This document shows positions 10,091 to 22,333 of a stretch of DNA of 64,000 nt, piece by piece. This DNA is from Phascolomyces articulosus (Eukaryota; Mucoromycota; Mucoromycetes; Mucorales; Lichtheimiaceae). The stretch spans positions 186,001 to 250,000 of the forward strand of contig JAIXMP010000012.1 in the NCBI GenBank assembly GCA_025677815.1, written 5' to 3'. A model generated the notes under the pieces. That model saw only the letters and a program-made list of their open reading frames with translations. It was not told the origin of the DNA and ran no database searches. Every line of letters starts with the position of its first letter. Within the stretch, counting starts at the first letter, position 1. The translations under genes and the position numbers were made by a program.

Positions 10091-11691
10091 CTTCTACTTA
10101 CTAAAAATGGCTATTATGTTTTGCTCTACTATGGTGGTTCCTGAGTGTGTGCTTTTTTTTTTTTGCTTTGCTTTGCTTCAAAGGATTAACTATTGGAAGG
10201 GCGATCGTCTCATAAATGAACAGCTCATTTATTCATAGTATTCTTTAAAAAAATATGGCAAAAAGCATGAACAAGATAAATTATATTTTTTATTATTGCG
10301 GGGGTACCAGTTATTGTTATTTTAGGACAGAATCTTGTCAAACACATTATAAAAAAAACGGATTGCAAGAGGGATAATTCACTTCAAAAATGGCTTGATT
10401 GAACGATAGATTTGAAAGGAAGCCTGTTAGCACTTAATACCAAAAAATCAATATGATAGCAAGTTGTTTTTATAGTAGTGGAAGCTAGTATGCATACTTT
10501 TTTTTTTATTAGTGTAGTTATATGCAACTATAGTTTTCTCGTTCAAAAATATAATTTTCATATACATGTAAATTATTGTAAAGCAGTACAAAATTGTATT
10601 GTAAAATGGAAAAACACGAGAATGGTAGCAATAAGGCCCCAAGAGAGTGGGCCGCGGGAATATATTACCGAATTATAAATATATTTGTACAACAAACATC
10701 TTATCTGGAGTAGTTGGATGTATAAGTTATGAAGATTAGGCGTCTGTCCAAAAGAAAAAGTTTTGTAGATTATTCATGGTAATAAAACTACTTTATACCA
10801 TAAATCATGGGCATTTTTTCATTCTGGGGAAAAAAAGTCTTAAAGGACAATTTGCCATTTTATAGTTTGCGATTTGATTAAAAGACATCATTTAAGTAGT
10901 AATTATAATATCGAAAAAAAGTACTTGAACGGTTACACATGATGACAAGTTTTTTTTCTCAACGTGGCTTCGTTATTCTATATTTTTTTTTTTTCACTCA
11001 TCGTTGTGACAGGTATATATCTTGGTATGTAAAAATATTATATATGATTCAAAAAATAGGGAAAAGGGGGGAAACTAATGTTGTTGATAACTGTATTATT
11101 TTGTGCTGAATAAATACTACAGTGGTTCTTATACGGGATCTTGCTATGTTAAGGTTTTGAATATTGGATATTTGACATGTGGTATCAACGGAAGAAAGAA
11201 TTTGACAGAATAAGACTACCAATGTGCAGATCAAATCCCATAATATAGCATGATATGTAGCTATGAATAGGAGATGGATTGCATTTTCGTTATATGGTAT
11301 TGAAAAATTCACCTCATTTATCTTTCTACCGTCCAATACAGCCATGCAGATACCACCATCCTGTCCTTACTGATGTTGTCGCATATTATATTTTACAGTT
11401 AAATATATTATATTTTTCGCTGCGACTTTTAAAATAGTTCTTCTATACCGTAAGGGTTTTTCCTATCTTCCTATTTATCTCAGTTTGCACTATTAATATT
11501 TTATAACGAGGCGAAGTGATACTATTACAAAAGATAAATATTATTAAAGTGGCACGAATTGCTGTGTAAGCAACGAGGATCAAGGGTTCATCAAATATAA
11601 ATATAAAAACTGTTTTTCTCACATTGTGGGTATTGGTTTCCCAATTTGAACGCTTCTTGCTCCCCTTTATTCTTTTACTTGTCCAACGACC
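10091..11691. other. Intergenic / 5' flank of P450 gene 1
   Basis: A 1.6-kb AT-rich spacer with no coding sequence I can support; the frames at 10448-10678 and 11049-11345 show no family motif. The proximal ~100 bp carries a TATA-like element and a CT-rich leader before the P450 start. Confidence 0.5.
11596..11605 (+). promoter_or_regulatory. TATA-like element of P450 gene 1
   Basis: tataaatata sits about 90 bp before the ATG at 11692 and is followed by a pyrimidine-rich leader. The similar spacing in P450 gene 3 supports it, but there is no transcript evidence. Confidence 0.4.
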
Positions 11692-13973
11692 ATGGGTTTA
11701 TTACAACAAGATTCAACCGTATCTAAGATAGTATTCAATACACCAGGTGGTGCAACTACCATTACATTAGGCGTAGCTGCAGGCATCTGGCTTCTGTTAT
11801 CGTCCTTGAAACACATTAGTAATCCTAAAATTGACTTAAAGACGATCCCTTCACCCAAAGGAGCATATCCTTATTTTGGTAAACAGAAGTTATAATGTTT
11901 GTTTCCATTTGATATATATTCGTTTATACCAGCATGCATTTTTGATCTTGTTTCGATTTTTGAAATAGGGCACTTGCCTCTACTTGGGGAAATACCAAGT
12001 TTACAATTTAGTAAATGGCATAAAGAACTAGGTACGTCAATATATTTTATTTCATTCAATAGATATCATATTATAATGGATTGGTATTATGTTTTTATTA
12101 ACACAAAAAAAAAAAAACTTTTTTATGATTTTTAGGTCCTCTCATCAGTGTCAAGATGGGAGTAAAGCAATGGATATCTATATCGGATGCCAATCTAGCA
12201 CACCAAATCCTTGGTATCGATACCACAGTGACAGCGAATCGACCACATACCACCTTTCTATGCGATTATCATGCACTTAAAGATAACGGTATCGCCGGTG
12301 CAAACCCTTCAACTCAATGGAAAAAGACGAGGGCAGCAAGTAAATATATAATTTAATATTTATAAAAAAAATTTCAATTATAGACAGATGATAATGTGTC
12401 ACAGAGAGATGAGACGAAAGGCTTCCTGAAAATGGCCTCATTTTGTGTACTCCTTTTTTAGCTCTTCAAATTCTTTCGCCCAGAAACAGAGAACACTTGG
12501 ACAAGTTACACGGGCCCGATGCCGATTTACTTATTGAAACTCTTGTAAATACAACAGCACGCGATGGTTCTGTAGCAGTATCTGATCCACTCCATTTCAC
12601 ATCCCTCAATGTCATTTTTGCAACATGTTTCGGAAGACGAGCGGAATCTGTGGACGATCCAGTGTTTAAAGAAGTGAGCTATCTTATGAATCAGACGGGA
12701 AAACGCTCTTCACCAGCTGAAGAAATCAGTACCTTTTTACCTGTAATGGCGATTATGGATATACTTTTCAGAAAAAAGAAAGATATGCATAAATTTATTT
12801 ATGAGAGACGAAACCCTGCATTCGAACGATATATTAAAGCCTCTCTTGAAGAAGATGTTGATTGCTTTGCCAAGTCATTGTTGGAAATGGAAGATATCAA
12901 TAATCATGATAATGTGATAGTGACATTAGGTACGTGAAGAGGAGGAGATGAGATAGGTAAACAATATATATAATAGGTGAAGAGGAATAAGGGCGGTGGC
13001 TGACATTTTTTTTTATTTCAAATTACTAGCCGATTTAATCATTGCAGGTATGTAACTTATAACATTACCAACATACATACAACTTTATTACTCAAACATA
13101 ATGTTTAATATAATGGAAAAATTTGTAACTGCTATTAGGTACGGATACAACAGCTGTTATGTTAGAATGGTCCATGATAATTCTCTGTCACTATCCCGAA
13201 GTTCAAAAAACAATGCGAGAGGAGATCGGCAAATTCGTTAGTGAACATGGAAGACTTCCAACTTTTGATGAACGTGAAAGTGTACCCTATTCGATTTCGG
13301 TACAAAAGGAATGTATGAGATTCCGCCCAATTACATACTTTGGGCTTCCACACGAAGCCAGTCAAGATAGTAAGTTTTTGAGCAAAGAATAGTGAATATA
13401 TCATGTAGAAAAAGGACTAATGGGCGAATATATGGTAATTTCATTTTTTTCTGTTATTAGTTGAAGTGAATGGTTATTTAATACCCAAAGGTGCAAGTAT
13501 TGTTTGTGATATGCGGGCTCTTCACAGAGATCCGGCTCTATTCCTCGATCCTGATACATTTATTCCTGATCGATATGTTAATGAACGAAGCAAACCAATG
13601 TATACATCGGCCAATATGGGTCCAGAAATGCGAGATCACTATAACTTTGGATTTGGACGGTAAATATTCGAACAAAAATGACTATTTTCTTATCTAGTTA
13701 TTCTGTATTCACATCTGTTTAAACTTTTTTTTTTGGGTACACCTTTTTTTTCTACTTTGTTAAAGACGTGTTTGTCCAGGTGCATATTTAGCCGAGTTGG
13801 AAATCTTTAATGTATGGGTAAGATTATATTCTCGATGCTTGGTTGAACCCGCTAAAGACGCTTTTGGATTACCTGTATACCCAGATTTGGATGATATTTA
13901 CAATGCTGGAATCACAAGCAAGCCAGGTTCTTCAACATTACGTATTATTAAATATAAAGATGCTTTATTGTAA
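11692..13973 (+). CDS. Cytochrome P450 gene 1 (CYP509-like)
   Basis: Exons 11692-11878, 11969-12031, 12136-12339, 12462-12929, 13030-13047, 13139-13369, 13461-13659 and 13766-13973 give 525 residues with all phases consistent. It is a membrane-anchored heme mono-oxygenase using NADPH-P450 reductase. An N-terminal hydrophobic anchor (about residues 22-40) is followed by a proline-containing hinge (IPSPKG). The I-helix motif is AGTDTTAV, the K-helix ExxR is ECMR, the PERF-like segment is FIPDRY, and the heme site is FGFGRRVCPGA with Cys460. The 18-nt exon 13030-13047 encodes ADLIIA just ahead of the I-helix motif. The same exon lengths recur in the three paralogues. Assignment to CYP509, a family known from zygomycetes, is by general resemblance; the substrate is unknown. 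An AATAAA lies at 14038-14043. Confidence 0.93.
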
Positions 13974-15334
13974 TTTTTTCTCTGTAAAAAAAAAGAACGT
14001 TTATAATATATATATGTATCCTATATGATAAAAAGTCAATAAATATTCCCTTATCTCACATTAAATTATTCAACAAGTCATATTTTGTGTTACATTTATT
14101 GTTTTATAGCATATATGAACGGATGGAGAATAAGGGTAACTGGTTGCATTGATCACACTTGACTTACATCATGGTTTATAAATATTGATTGTCAGGGAAA
14201 GTACTACCGTTGTGTTCATTCCTCATTAACCGGATAAAACTAAAAAAAACATGTCACGTTGTATTTCTTCGCACATATGATCAAATAGATAGTAAATTAG
14301 GAAGGTTTGCCCGAAGGATGTTCAAGGGTCATTGTACCAAAATATAGACCTATCCAAAATGAGCGACCCTTCTTGTAATTTATCAACTCAATGATGTTTT
14401 GTTTATACTTGCCAATCATTTATTTAATGCATAGTTTCTATTACTTTTATGTTCTGTTTTATAATGTTGGCACACATTCACCCTCTATATTATTATTGTC
14501 AATATTTTGAATCAGCTTGCATAGTTTTTCACCCTTTTTTTTTTTTTATCAAGAAAAAAAAAAGTGTACCAAAATATACTTTTTATTTTGTGTAGCGTTT
14601 CCCAGTTAATGGACAATACCGAACGATGAGAATTACTGTACAACTTTTGTTCAACATACTGGGAACGAGCTATAATTATATACAATCATGTAATAGATAC
14701 TCTTGCTCATTTTCGATTTACCAATCCAACCTGCTAGATCTTGGGCACTCCTTTGACCATACTTTTGAACATATCTTTTTCATGCGAAGACAAAATAAAT
14801 GTAATAAATATGTGTCTGATGGGTGTACTGATAGTAACTCCCTTCTTCAATGCTGTTGGTGATTGTGTATCAATTGTTCTCGAAAGTGAGAGTAATCCAT
14901 TTACAACCTCTTTTAATACTTGTTTCGATGATGTTGGTTAATATTTACCAAATATTTTCAATAGATATTTGCATTTAATTACAACATATAATATAACCAA
15001 AATGATGACAAGATAAATGTGTGTTGTATCAGCTTATTTTTGAAATATGCATGTTGATTATAATTGATCTGAATAACAGGATAAAAACTTTTCTTTGAAT
15101 TGAAATTGGATATAATAGACCATTTTTGATTACAAAGCATCCTGTAAGTTTGAGAATGATATGCAGATATTAATGATGTCAGAATGCTGCGTGTTGATCT
15201 TGGCTTTTGTATGTCACTAAGCAAATTCGATATTGACAGGCCAAGAAAACAAAGACACATATGTGAATACTGCCAAAAAAAAAAAAAAAAATCCACCAAC
15301 AAAAAGTAATCCTGTGGATTGGTACTTTGTAGTA

Positions 15335-15780
15335 CTTATTTCAGCGGTATACCTCCCCTTTGACAACTGCTGCATCTGACAAATAGTAGCCAGGTGGACT
15401 ACTATCTACTGCATTATCTAAGGATAATTGTCGATGGAGGAACCCATCGATAGCACTTGAGGAAACGAAGTAATTCTCAAAAAGGATTATTGATTCAATG
15501 AACCGGGAGCCGTGGTTTTTTTTTTTTTTGACGTCTATAATCGTATTGACAATGTGAATGGTAGTTGGGATAAGGAATGGATCTTTAATGGCCTTTGAGT
15601 CGTCAATAATATATGGGTTTTGATGACCAAGTACGGATGACTCTGGACGGGGTTATTCCGGATTCAATGGAGGAAGGCAACTATTTCCTTGGCAGTAAGA
15701 TCTTGAAATTCAATAGCATTTGGAATTTGGAATTGTTGTTGCTGTGATACTAATGATGGTGATTCATGAATTTTTATTCA
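15335..15780 (-). pseudogene. Decayed protein-coding remnant, family unknown
   Basis: On the - strand, pieces with normal amino-acid composition appear in successive frames: IPNAIEFQDLTAKEIVAFLH, then IKDPFLIPTTIHIVNTIIDV, then SRFIESIILFENYFVSSS and PGYYLSDAAVVKGEVYR before a stop. They are separated by frame changes and a T-run. The composition differs from the AT-driven F/I/K/N runs of the spacer, which is why I call it a remnant. I do not recognise the family. Confidence 0.35.
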
Positions 15781-15889
15781 CAAAACAAGAATCAACGTCT
15801 TGAAATAAAAAAAAAGTAAAAAGACCAAAGAATGGTCAATCGCTTTTTTTTTTTTTTATTGAGCACTTAGTTGAAGAAGAAAGAAATAA

Positions 15890-16210
15890 AAGACACGTGC
15901 TATTTTGTCATTGCATTATTTTAGAGAAAAAACACGAAAAAGTGGACGCGTTGTTTCTTTATTTTATTAAACGGATTCTCACAAAGATCTTATATAGAAT
16001 CAATCGAAATCAATCGTCAAAATACGATTGACATTTATCTCATTAATTAAAAGGCAATGGTCATTATTTTTTTAAACAGATCATTAAGATCCTGTAATTT
16101 ATTTATTTTTTTATTTGTATACAACACTTTATAAAATAAAAGACGAACAACATATAAAAAAAACAACACAATTATTTTATGTTTTTAAAATAGTTACTTT
16201 ATTTATTTAT
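15890..16210. repeat. Dispersed repeat block 1, copy A (matches 46557-46840)
   Basis: The stretches gagaaaaaacacgaaaaagt, atcgtcaaaatacgat and tacaacactttataaaataaaa occur in the same order and orientation near 46.6-46.8 kb with moderate divergence. It has no coding potential. It may be a 3' UTR or a non-autonomous element. Confidence 0.6.
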
Positions 16211-16279
16211 TATAAAAACTATATATTAAAATACAACACTCTTTGCTATTACTTTATTTTTTTAAAAAAGTAATGTTAC

Positions 16280-16440
16280 CAAGGATCACTACGTGGAAGT
16301 GGTGTTGTGTCGATCCTCGACCTCCCCAAAACACGCCATTGCTAAGGATCAGCGGTCCCGATTGGTCCGGCCAACCAGTGCTTTTTGCTCTTATAATTCT
16401 ATGAATGCGCTAGGCATCCCCGTCTTTGTTCTTTAACCAC
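16280..16440. other. GC-richer island in AT-rich spacer, possible structured RNA
   Basis: About 130-160 bp with clearly higher G+C than the surroundings. It contains two short perfect stems, gtcga-tcc-tcgac near 16311 and ttgg-tccgg-ccaa near 16360. It lies in a ~0.75-kb segment absent from the related repeat at 46.8 kb. It does not match the tRNA, 5S, U1, U2, U4 or U6 patterns I know. It could be a non-coding RNA gene, a GC-rich transposon end or chance. Confidence 0.25.
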
Positions 16441-16944
16441 TAGAGAGCGAGAGTTGAGAAAAGGCTATGAAACAAAACCAACAGCGAAAAAAGTGGGACT
16501 GAAAAAGAAAACGCCATTGTGAAATGACATTGTTTTCCAATAAGGAAAAAAGAAAAAAGAAGAAAAGAGAAAAAAAATGGCGTCATATATATATATATAT
16601 ATATATTGAGAGTGACTGTTTTTCAATCCCCGCTATTTGTTACTTTCTTATGATTAGCCCTATCCCTTTTTATTTGTTAATGAGAAGAGTTAAATAGTAT
16701 AAAGAGCAGGATAACGAAGTGTTAAAGAAGTAGGATTTTGCATGAATCAGTACCATGTAAAAATGACAAGTGACAACTCCGAAGAAGTGTGGGCCTTTTT
16801 GGTAACATTTGGTGTTACCAAATGGAAAATAAAGGGGTAATTCTTTCTCAGAAAAATAACACCTCAAATGGTCAAGGTTTTTTTTGGGGGGGCAAAACCA
16901 GGCGATTGCATGATTTGTTTTGTTCATTGATGGAGATCCCAATG

Positions 16945-17200
16945 ATTAACCATTACGATCAAGGTTAACAAAATCTTTTTATTTTTAATTTTTTAATTTG
17001 TCACTTGAAAAAATTATAAAATAAATAACAAGTCAAGGATTTCGTTACATCGAAAATGATCCAAGGAAACAAACAAAACACCAAAGAATAATATCAACAT
17101 ATATAACAAACGTGGTTGACGACTAAGTTTACATTGAAATGTTTTATTAAATTATTTTTACAAATCAAGGTATTTCTAATGTATATTAGCCAGTTGCGTC
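16945..17200. repeat. Dispersed repeat block 2, copy A (matches 46855-47085)
   Basis: The stretches acgatcaaggttaacaaaa, gacgactaagttta and tattagccagttgcgt are shared, in order, with 46860-47080. In the second copy blocks 1 and 2 are almost adjacent, so the ~735 bp between them here is an insertion or was lost there. Confidence 0.6.
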
Positions 17201-17283
17201 TATCAAAAAAAAAAAAAAACAAACAAAAAAACAGATATATATAAACTCTATTTACATGAATTAAATTGATGTTTTACATGGCC

Positions 17284-17352
17284 TACCATGAAAAATTAGC
17301 GTGTGCTTCCTCCTTGCTGTTGCATACACTCCAAAATTGGATCAAACGGATT
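17284..17352 (-). other. Possible orphan C-terminal exon
   Basis: On the - strand an acceptor-like acttctag precedes an open stretch reading YGCNPFDPILECMQQQ followed by GGSTR and a stop. The composition is unlike the spacer and suggests a final exon, but I found no upstream exon that joins it. Family not recognised. Confidence 0.2.
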
Positions 17353-17890
17353 ACATCCGTACTAGAAGTAAGTATAGCTTTTTTTTGGGGGGGTGGTATG
17401 GTGACTTCAAAGACACTGTTATTATAGTTGCTATTAACTGAAAAAGCATAGAAATAAAAGCATAATATACCTATTAATTAATAGTTTATGGTTATAAAAC
17501 ATAATAAATATAAAGGGTATATAATATGTGTACTAGAAACCTTCAATATTTCATGATTCTAAATATATTTAAATCACCAAAAAAAAAAAAACCATCATCA
17601 TACAGTTATCAAAGAAAGGGGATTACTAGCTTTTTACTTTATAGAGTCCCGCCTGCCAATAACACTTGTCCTTGAACCAACACCCTTTGCGCTTCAAAGT
17701 TGCTTATATGTTTATTATTGTGGAAGATTAAATTAATGCAAAGTGACACGAATGGGCTTAGCAGGATAATGTGCAACCATTGATGGTTTACATATCAATA
17801 ATTTTTACAAGACATAATCCAACATTCTATCTCTCTCAATTTCTGTACATTCTTTTCCTTATTTATCTTTCTCTTTTTTTTTAAAAAAAA

Positions 17891-20262
17891 ATGAGGGCTA
17901 TTCTGCACCAGAACGTAGAAAATACGTTCAAGAAGATCGTATCAAATACTACAAGAAGAGGTGTGACGTTAGTAACACTTGGAGTGACTGCATGTGTTTA
18001 TCTATTGATCTCATCCATGAAAAATAAAGATATTGACAAGAAGACAGGCCTGAAAAAATTGCCATCACCAAAAGGAGCCATACCGTACTTTGGTATATCA
18101 ATTTTATTCGCTTATTTTGTAATTGTAGATTATTGTATAGTATGAACATTTCATAATAAGTTTTTGGAAACTACTAAAATACCAGTGATTATTATTTGTT
18201 TAGGTCATTTACTTATGCTTGATGAAGTTCCTGTAAACCAATTTACCAAATGGCATAATGAATTAGGTATATAACATGATGTGTTGTACGAAAGACAATA
18301 GTGTTGGTATATGGTTTTTTTTCTTTTTCTTCTAATAAATACAACGCTGAATAATAATAACAGGACCTCTTTTCACTGTCCGAATGGGTGTTAAACAATG
18401 GGTTTGTGTGAGTGAACCTTATCTCGCACATCAAATTTTTGGCGTTCATGGTAGGTATACTTCAGCTCGACCCCACACAACATATCTATGTGATTATTAT
18501 GCGTTAGGTCGAAAAGGAATTGTTGCAGGAAACCCTTCATTACAGTGGAAAAAGACACGTGGTGCTAGTAAGTTATTTATTATCTTCAAAAACAACCACG
18601 TAGTAATAAATAAATAAAGCATGAATAATAATGAGTAGTTGTCGTAATAATTTTATAGCAATTCAAGCCTTGTCACCCAAAAATCGTCCTCACCTTGACA
18701 AACTGGTGATACCTGAAGCTGAAGAAGTTGTTGAAAAACTTCTTACCATCACCACTCAAAAAGGTTCCGTCAATGTCGCTGATCCACTTCATTTCTTATC
18801 TCTCAACGTGATTCTTTCCACTTGTTTTGGAAAACGAGTCACTTCTACCGACGATCCTTTATTTCTAGAAATTACATCAATTATGAGAGAAGGAGGGAAA
18901 CGGGCATCGCCTGCGGAAGAAATCAATACTTTTTTGCCCATCATGACACTTTTTGATATGATTACAGGAAAAAAACAAAAACTCGATCAATTTATTGTGG
19001 AACAACGGGATCCTGCCTTTGGACGACTTATTCAAGAAGCACGTGAAAACAATGTCGATTGCCTTTCAAATACATTGTTTGAATCGAAAGATGTGAATGA
19101 GTATAATAATGTTTTGGTGGCTTTAGGTGAGTCGCATAAATAGAATATAGATATAATATATCCAACTACTGCTTCAATAACTTGTAAAAATTTCTTATAC
19201 TGTTCACCTTATGATTTTTTTTCAATTAACATCATCTTTTTTTTTTATAAAGCTGATGCAATTTTGGCAGGTATGCAAACCATTAACATTATTGACACTA
19301 TATATATTATTATCATTCTACTCCAATCATGTCATTTATAATATAATGGATCAATATGTAACCACTACCATTATTATTATTACAGGTACAGATACAACAG
19401 CTGTAATGTTAGAATGGTCCTTGATGATACTTTGTCATTATCCCAAAGTTCAAAAAATCATCAGAGACGAAATAGATCAATTTATCCGTACGAACGAACG
19501 ACTTCCCACTTTTGAAGAACGAGAAAGTATTCCTTATTCCCTATCTGTGCAAAAAGAATGTATGCGATATAAACCTACCACTTTTTTCGGGGTCCCCCAT
19601 GAATCAACGCAAGGTTGTAAGTCGTAGTAGTAGTAATAGAGATAACCAATACTATAAGAATGTATCATAAAATGATATAGATGGATTTATATCAAGTTAA
19701 TTTGACCTCTCTTATTTTTTTTCCAAGTTGAAGTGAATGGATATTTTATCCCAAAAGGAGCTAGTGTTGTTTGTAATATGCATGCAATTCATCGAGACCC
19801 TACATTTTATCCAGAGGCGGACAAGTTCTTGCCTGAACGATTTCTTGGAGATTTGAAACCTATGTATATTTCTGCTAATTTGAATGTAAATGCACGAGAT
19901 ACATTTAATTTTGGATTTGGAAGGTAAGTAGTTGTAGTAGCTATAGTAAATACAGACATCAATACATTTTTGTTATTCGTAGCATTATCATATGTCTATA
20001 GAACACATTGTTTTGTCACAATAGATATAGTAACCAATCATTTATTATAATTAGACGTGTTTGCCCTGGTGCGTATTTGGCTGAATTGGAAATTTTCAAT
20101 GTATGGACGCGATTATTCTCTCAGTGTGTGATTGAACCTGCTCTTGACAAGGATGGTATACCCGTATTTCCTGACTTGGATGCACTTATCAATGCAGGTA
20201 TCGTCACTCCACCTGCCTCCCCAGTAATGCGCATTGTGAAGCGCGTTGATTCACTTCTTTAA
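17891..20262 (+). CDS. Cytochrome P450 gene 2 (CYP509-like)
   Basis: Exons 17891-18092, 18204-18266, 18364-18567, 18659-19126, 19253-19270, 19386-19616, 19728-19923 and 20055-20262 encode 529 residues. Motifs are an N-terminal anchor (LVTLGVTACVYLLISS), the hinge LPSPKG, I-helix AGTDTTAVM, ExxR as ECMR, FLPERF, and heme loop FGFGRRVCPGAYLAE with Cys464. The microexon 19253-19270 encodes ADAILA. Exon lengths and phases match gene 1 except for exon 1 and a one-codon difference in exon 7, so the two are tandem duplicates. A long pyrimidine- and T-rich leader precedes the ATG; no TATA box is clear. The substrate cannot be told from the sequence. Confidence 0.93.
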
Positions 20263-22333
20263 CTATTAGGGCACTTGTATTGTTATTGTTGTTGGCCAAC
20301 AGCACACTTATTGATACCATCTATTTGACTCTATATTTTATTCCATTATGGTCACACACATTAAAAATAAATCAATATTCTATTATTATCATCCCCGGAC
20401 AAACAACAAAGGTTCATAAATAAACCAGTATTCTGGTTTTTTCACATAAATCTATTTATTCATAATAATGATTGAAACAATCACAAAACAAGATTCTTCG
20501 TTCAGTACTTTCAGTACTTAATCACAATCTAATAATAGGTCATGTGATATTTATGTGAGAATTTTTTTTTTTCTATCCATTCAAGATGACGGGACTGCAT
20601 TTCGGAAGTCTCTATTTTTATTATGGTGTCATTTGCGCAATGCTGAGTATGGCAGTAGTCCAAACCAAAAAAAAAATGTTTATTTCACTTGAGAGAGAGA
20701 ATATGTTTCATCATTTACCGCCATTGTTATTGTCACATGTAGATCGCATTTTACCCTATGGTAACGAATTATTATGCAACTTTTTTTTGATTGAAAAAGT
20801 CCTAAAAAAATAGAATATGGGAAGTAAAAGATCATTAGGATAGAGGGCTATCAATGAGGGGATTTAAAAATCCATGCACTCGTAACATGTTTTGTTTTCA
20901 ATCCACACCGACTTTGCATGGAGTATCATTTGACTTGTTATGGAAATAATAGAGTACAAACAAGTAGATCGATTTATATATTTGAGTATAATTCTTTTTC
21001 GGAATGTTGCTATATAACAATAACTTGTTTTTTTCATGAGCTAAATATTTTTTTTTTTAAAAAAAAACAATTATTTAAAGTTTTGTATATTTCAGTTCAT
21101 ATTAATCGGTAGAAATAGCAATATTGTATTGCCACGTATTTTTTAATATTCTATTACGCGCGAAAAAAAAACATCCTTTGTAGCACTACTTGATATATGT
21201 GAGTCAGCTTATTACTTACATTATTATACGATAATTGATATATTAAAAGAGAAAGTCGTGTGAGCGAGTGAATAATCCCATTTTTTTTTCATTTCACTAA
21301 AATTAGACATCAGAAGAAAAAAAAGATAATGTTTATAAAATAATGATAATGATGAATTCCGTATGGAGTAACTTTAATTTCTGGTGGGGTATTTATTACC
21401 ACTAGTGCTATATTACATAGTTGATAGAGTATACGTAATATTGGACGTGCAGGATCTAGTACAACGTGGCACCGCAGATGTAGTATTACGACGACAACAA
21501 GATTATTGGGAATCATCACCTGCTTAAAAAATATAATCAGTTAGTAAGTAATGATTTAACGCCTTCCATGGCAATGTGATATTGTAGTTGTCTTTTTTCC
21601 TAACGACGGATCATAAAAAAAATGCATTTAAAAAAGGGAAATACTACGGATTTTTGGCTTTTAAATAAAAATTTGAATTGAAATATTCAAGAGTAGAATA
21701 ACAACAATACAGAATGATTGGGAAAAAAAAGAAAAGTTAAAATCAAATAATACTTGTAACATACCTTGTGTAATTGTGGACCGTGCTTTGATGTTGTACT
21801 ATCAACAAAATCCAACTTTTTCATTTATTATCTACGCGCGAGCCATCAAAAGATTGTTGGATTTTAATTAAAGTAATGGTTAAAAAATCTTGAACTACAC
21901 ACAGCCATACTTGGATCGAGTACTATAAAAAAAATTAGAATGATCGGTGTAATTTAAGTTCAATGTGCAATACCCCATCATTGTCTCAGGTGCTTTTTTT
22001 TTTATAAAAAAAATTACTGTTATTATTATACCTTTTTACAAGTATATCAAAATGATTGGGGGAAAATAACGGAATATAAATCCGGATTAGCTTAGTTTCA
22101 TTGATCACGATCATCAAGTTGGGTAATAAACAGAGAAAAAATTCACATATAAAAAATAAACAACATAGTAAGTGAACTATTATTTACGTACAAAATTAAG
22201 TTTGTTACATATCAATAGATAGTGATGATGTATTATGTTTAAGAGTATAAAAAGCTCATTGCCAACAATAGATTAAGAATATTATTTACTTTTTTCTTTT
22301 TTCTTTTTGACACTTTTTTTTTTTTTTTTGAAA
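20263..22333. other. Intergenic between P450 genes 2 and 3
   Basis: 2.1 kb of AT-rich spacer. The frame at 20586-20813 (75 residues) starts MTGLHFGSLYFYYG but has no recognised motif. The + strand at 21360-21530 reads in part VTLISGGVFITTSAILHS before two stops and may be decayed coding sequence. Nothing else is supported. Confidence 0.4.
22246..22254 (+). promoter_or_regulatory. TATA-like element of P450 gene 3
   Basis: tataaaaag lies about 85 bp upstream of the ATG at 22334, similar to the spacing in gene 1. It is followed by a T-rich leader. Confidence 0.45.

Larger units (their letters stand above)
13974..17890. other. Intergenic between P450 genes 1 and 2, with repeats and gene debris
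   Basis: 3.9 kb without an intact gene. From left to right: AT-rich spacer (14.0-15.3 kb), a decayed coding segment on the - strand (15335-15780), a two-block dispersed repeat shared with 46.5-47.1 kb (15890-16210 and 16945-17200), a GC-richer island (16280-16440) inside the insertion between those blocks, and a possible orphan terminal exon (17284-17352). The frames at 14626-14941 show no family motif. Confidence 0.5.
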
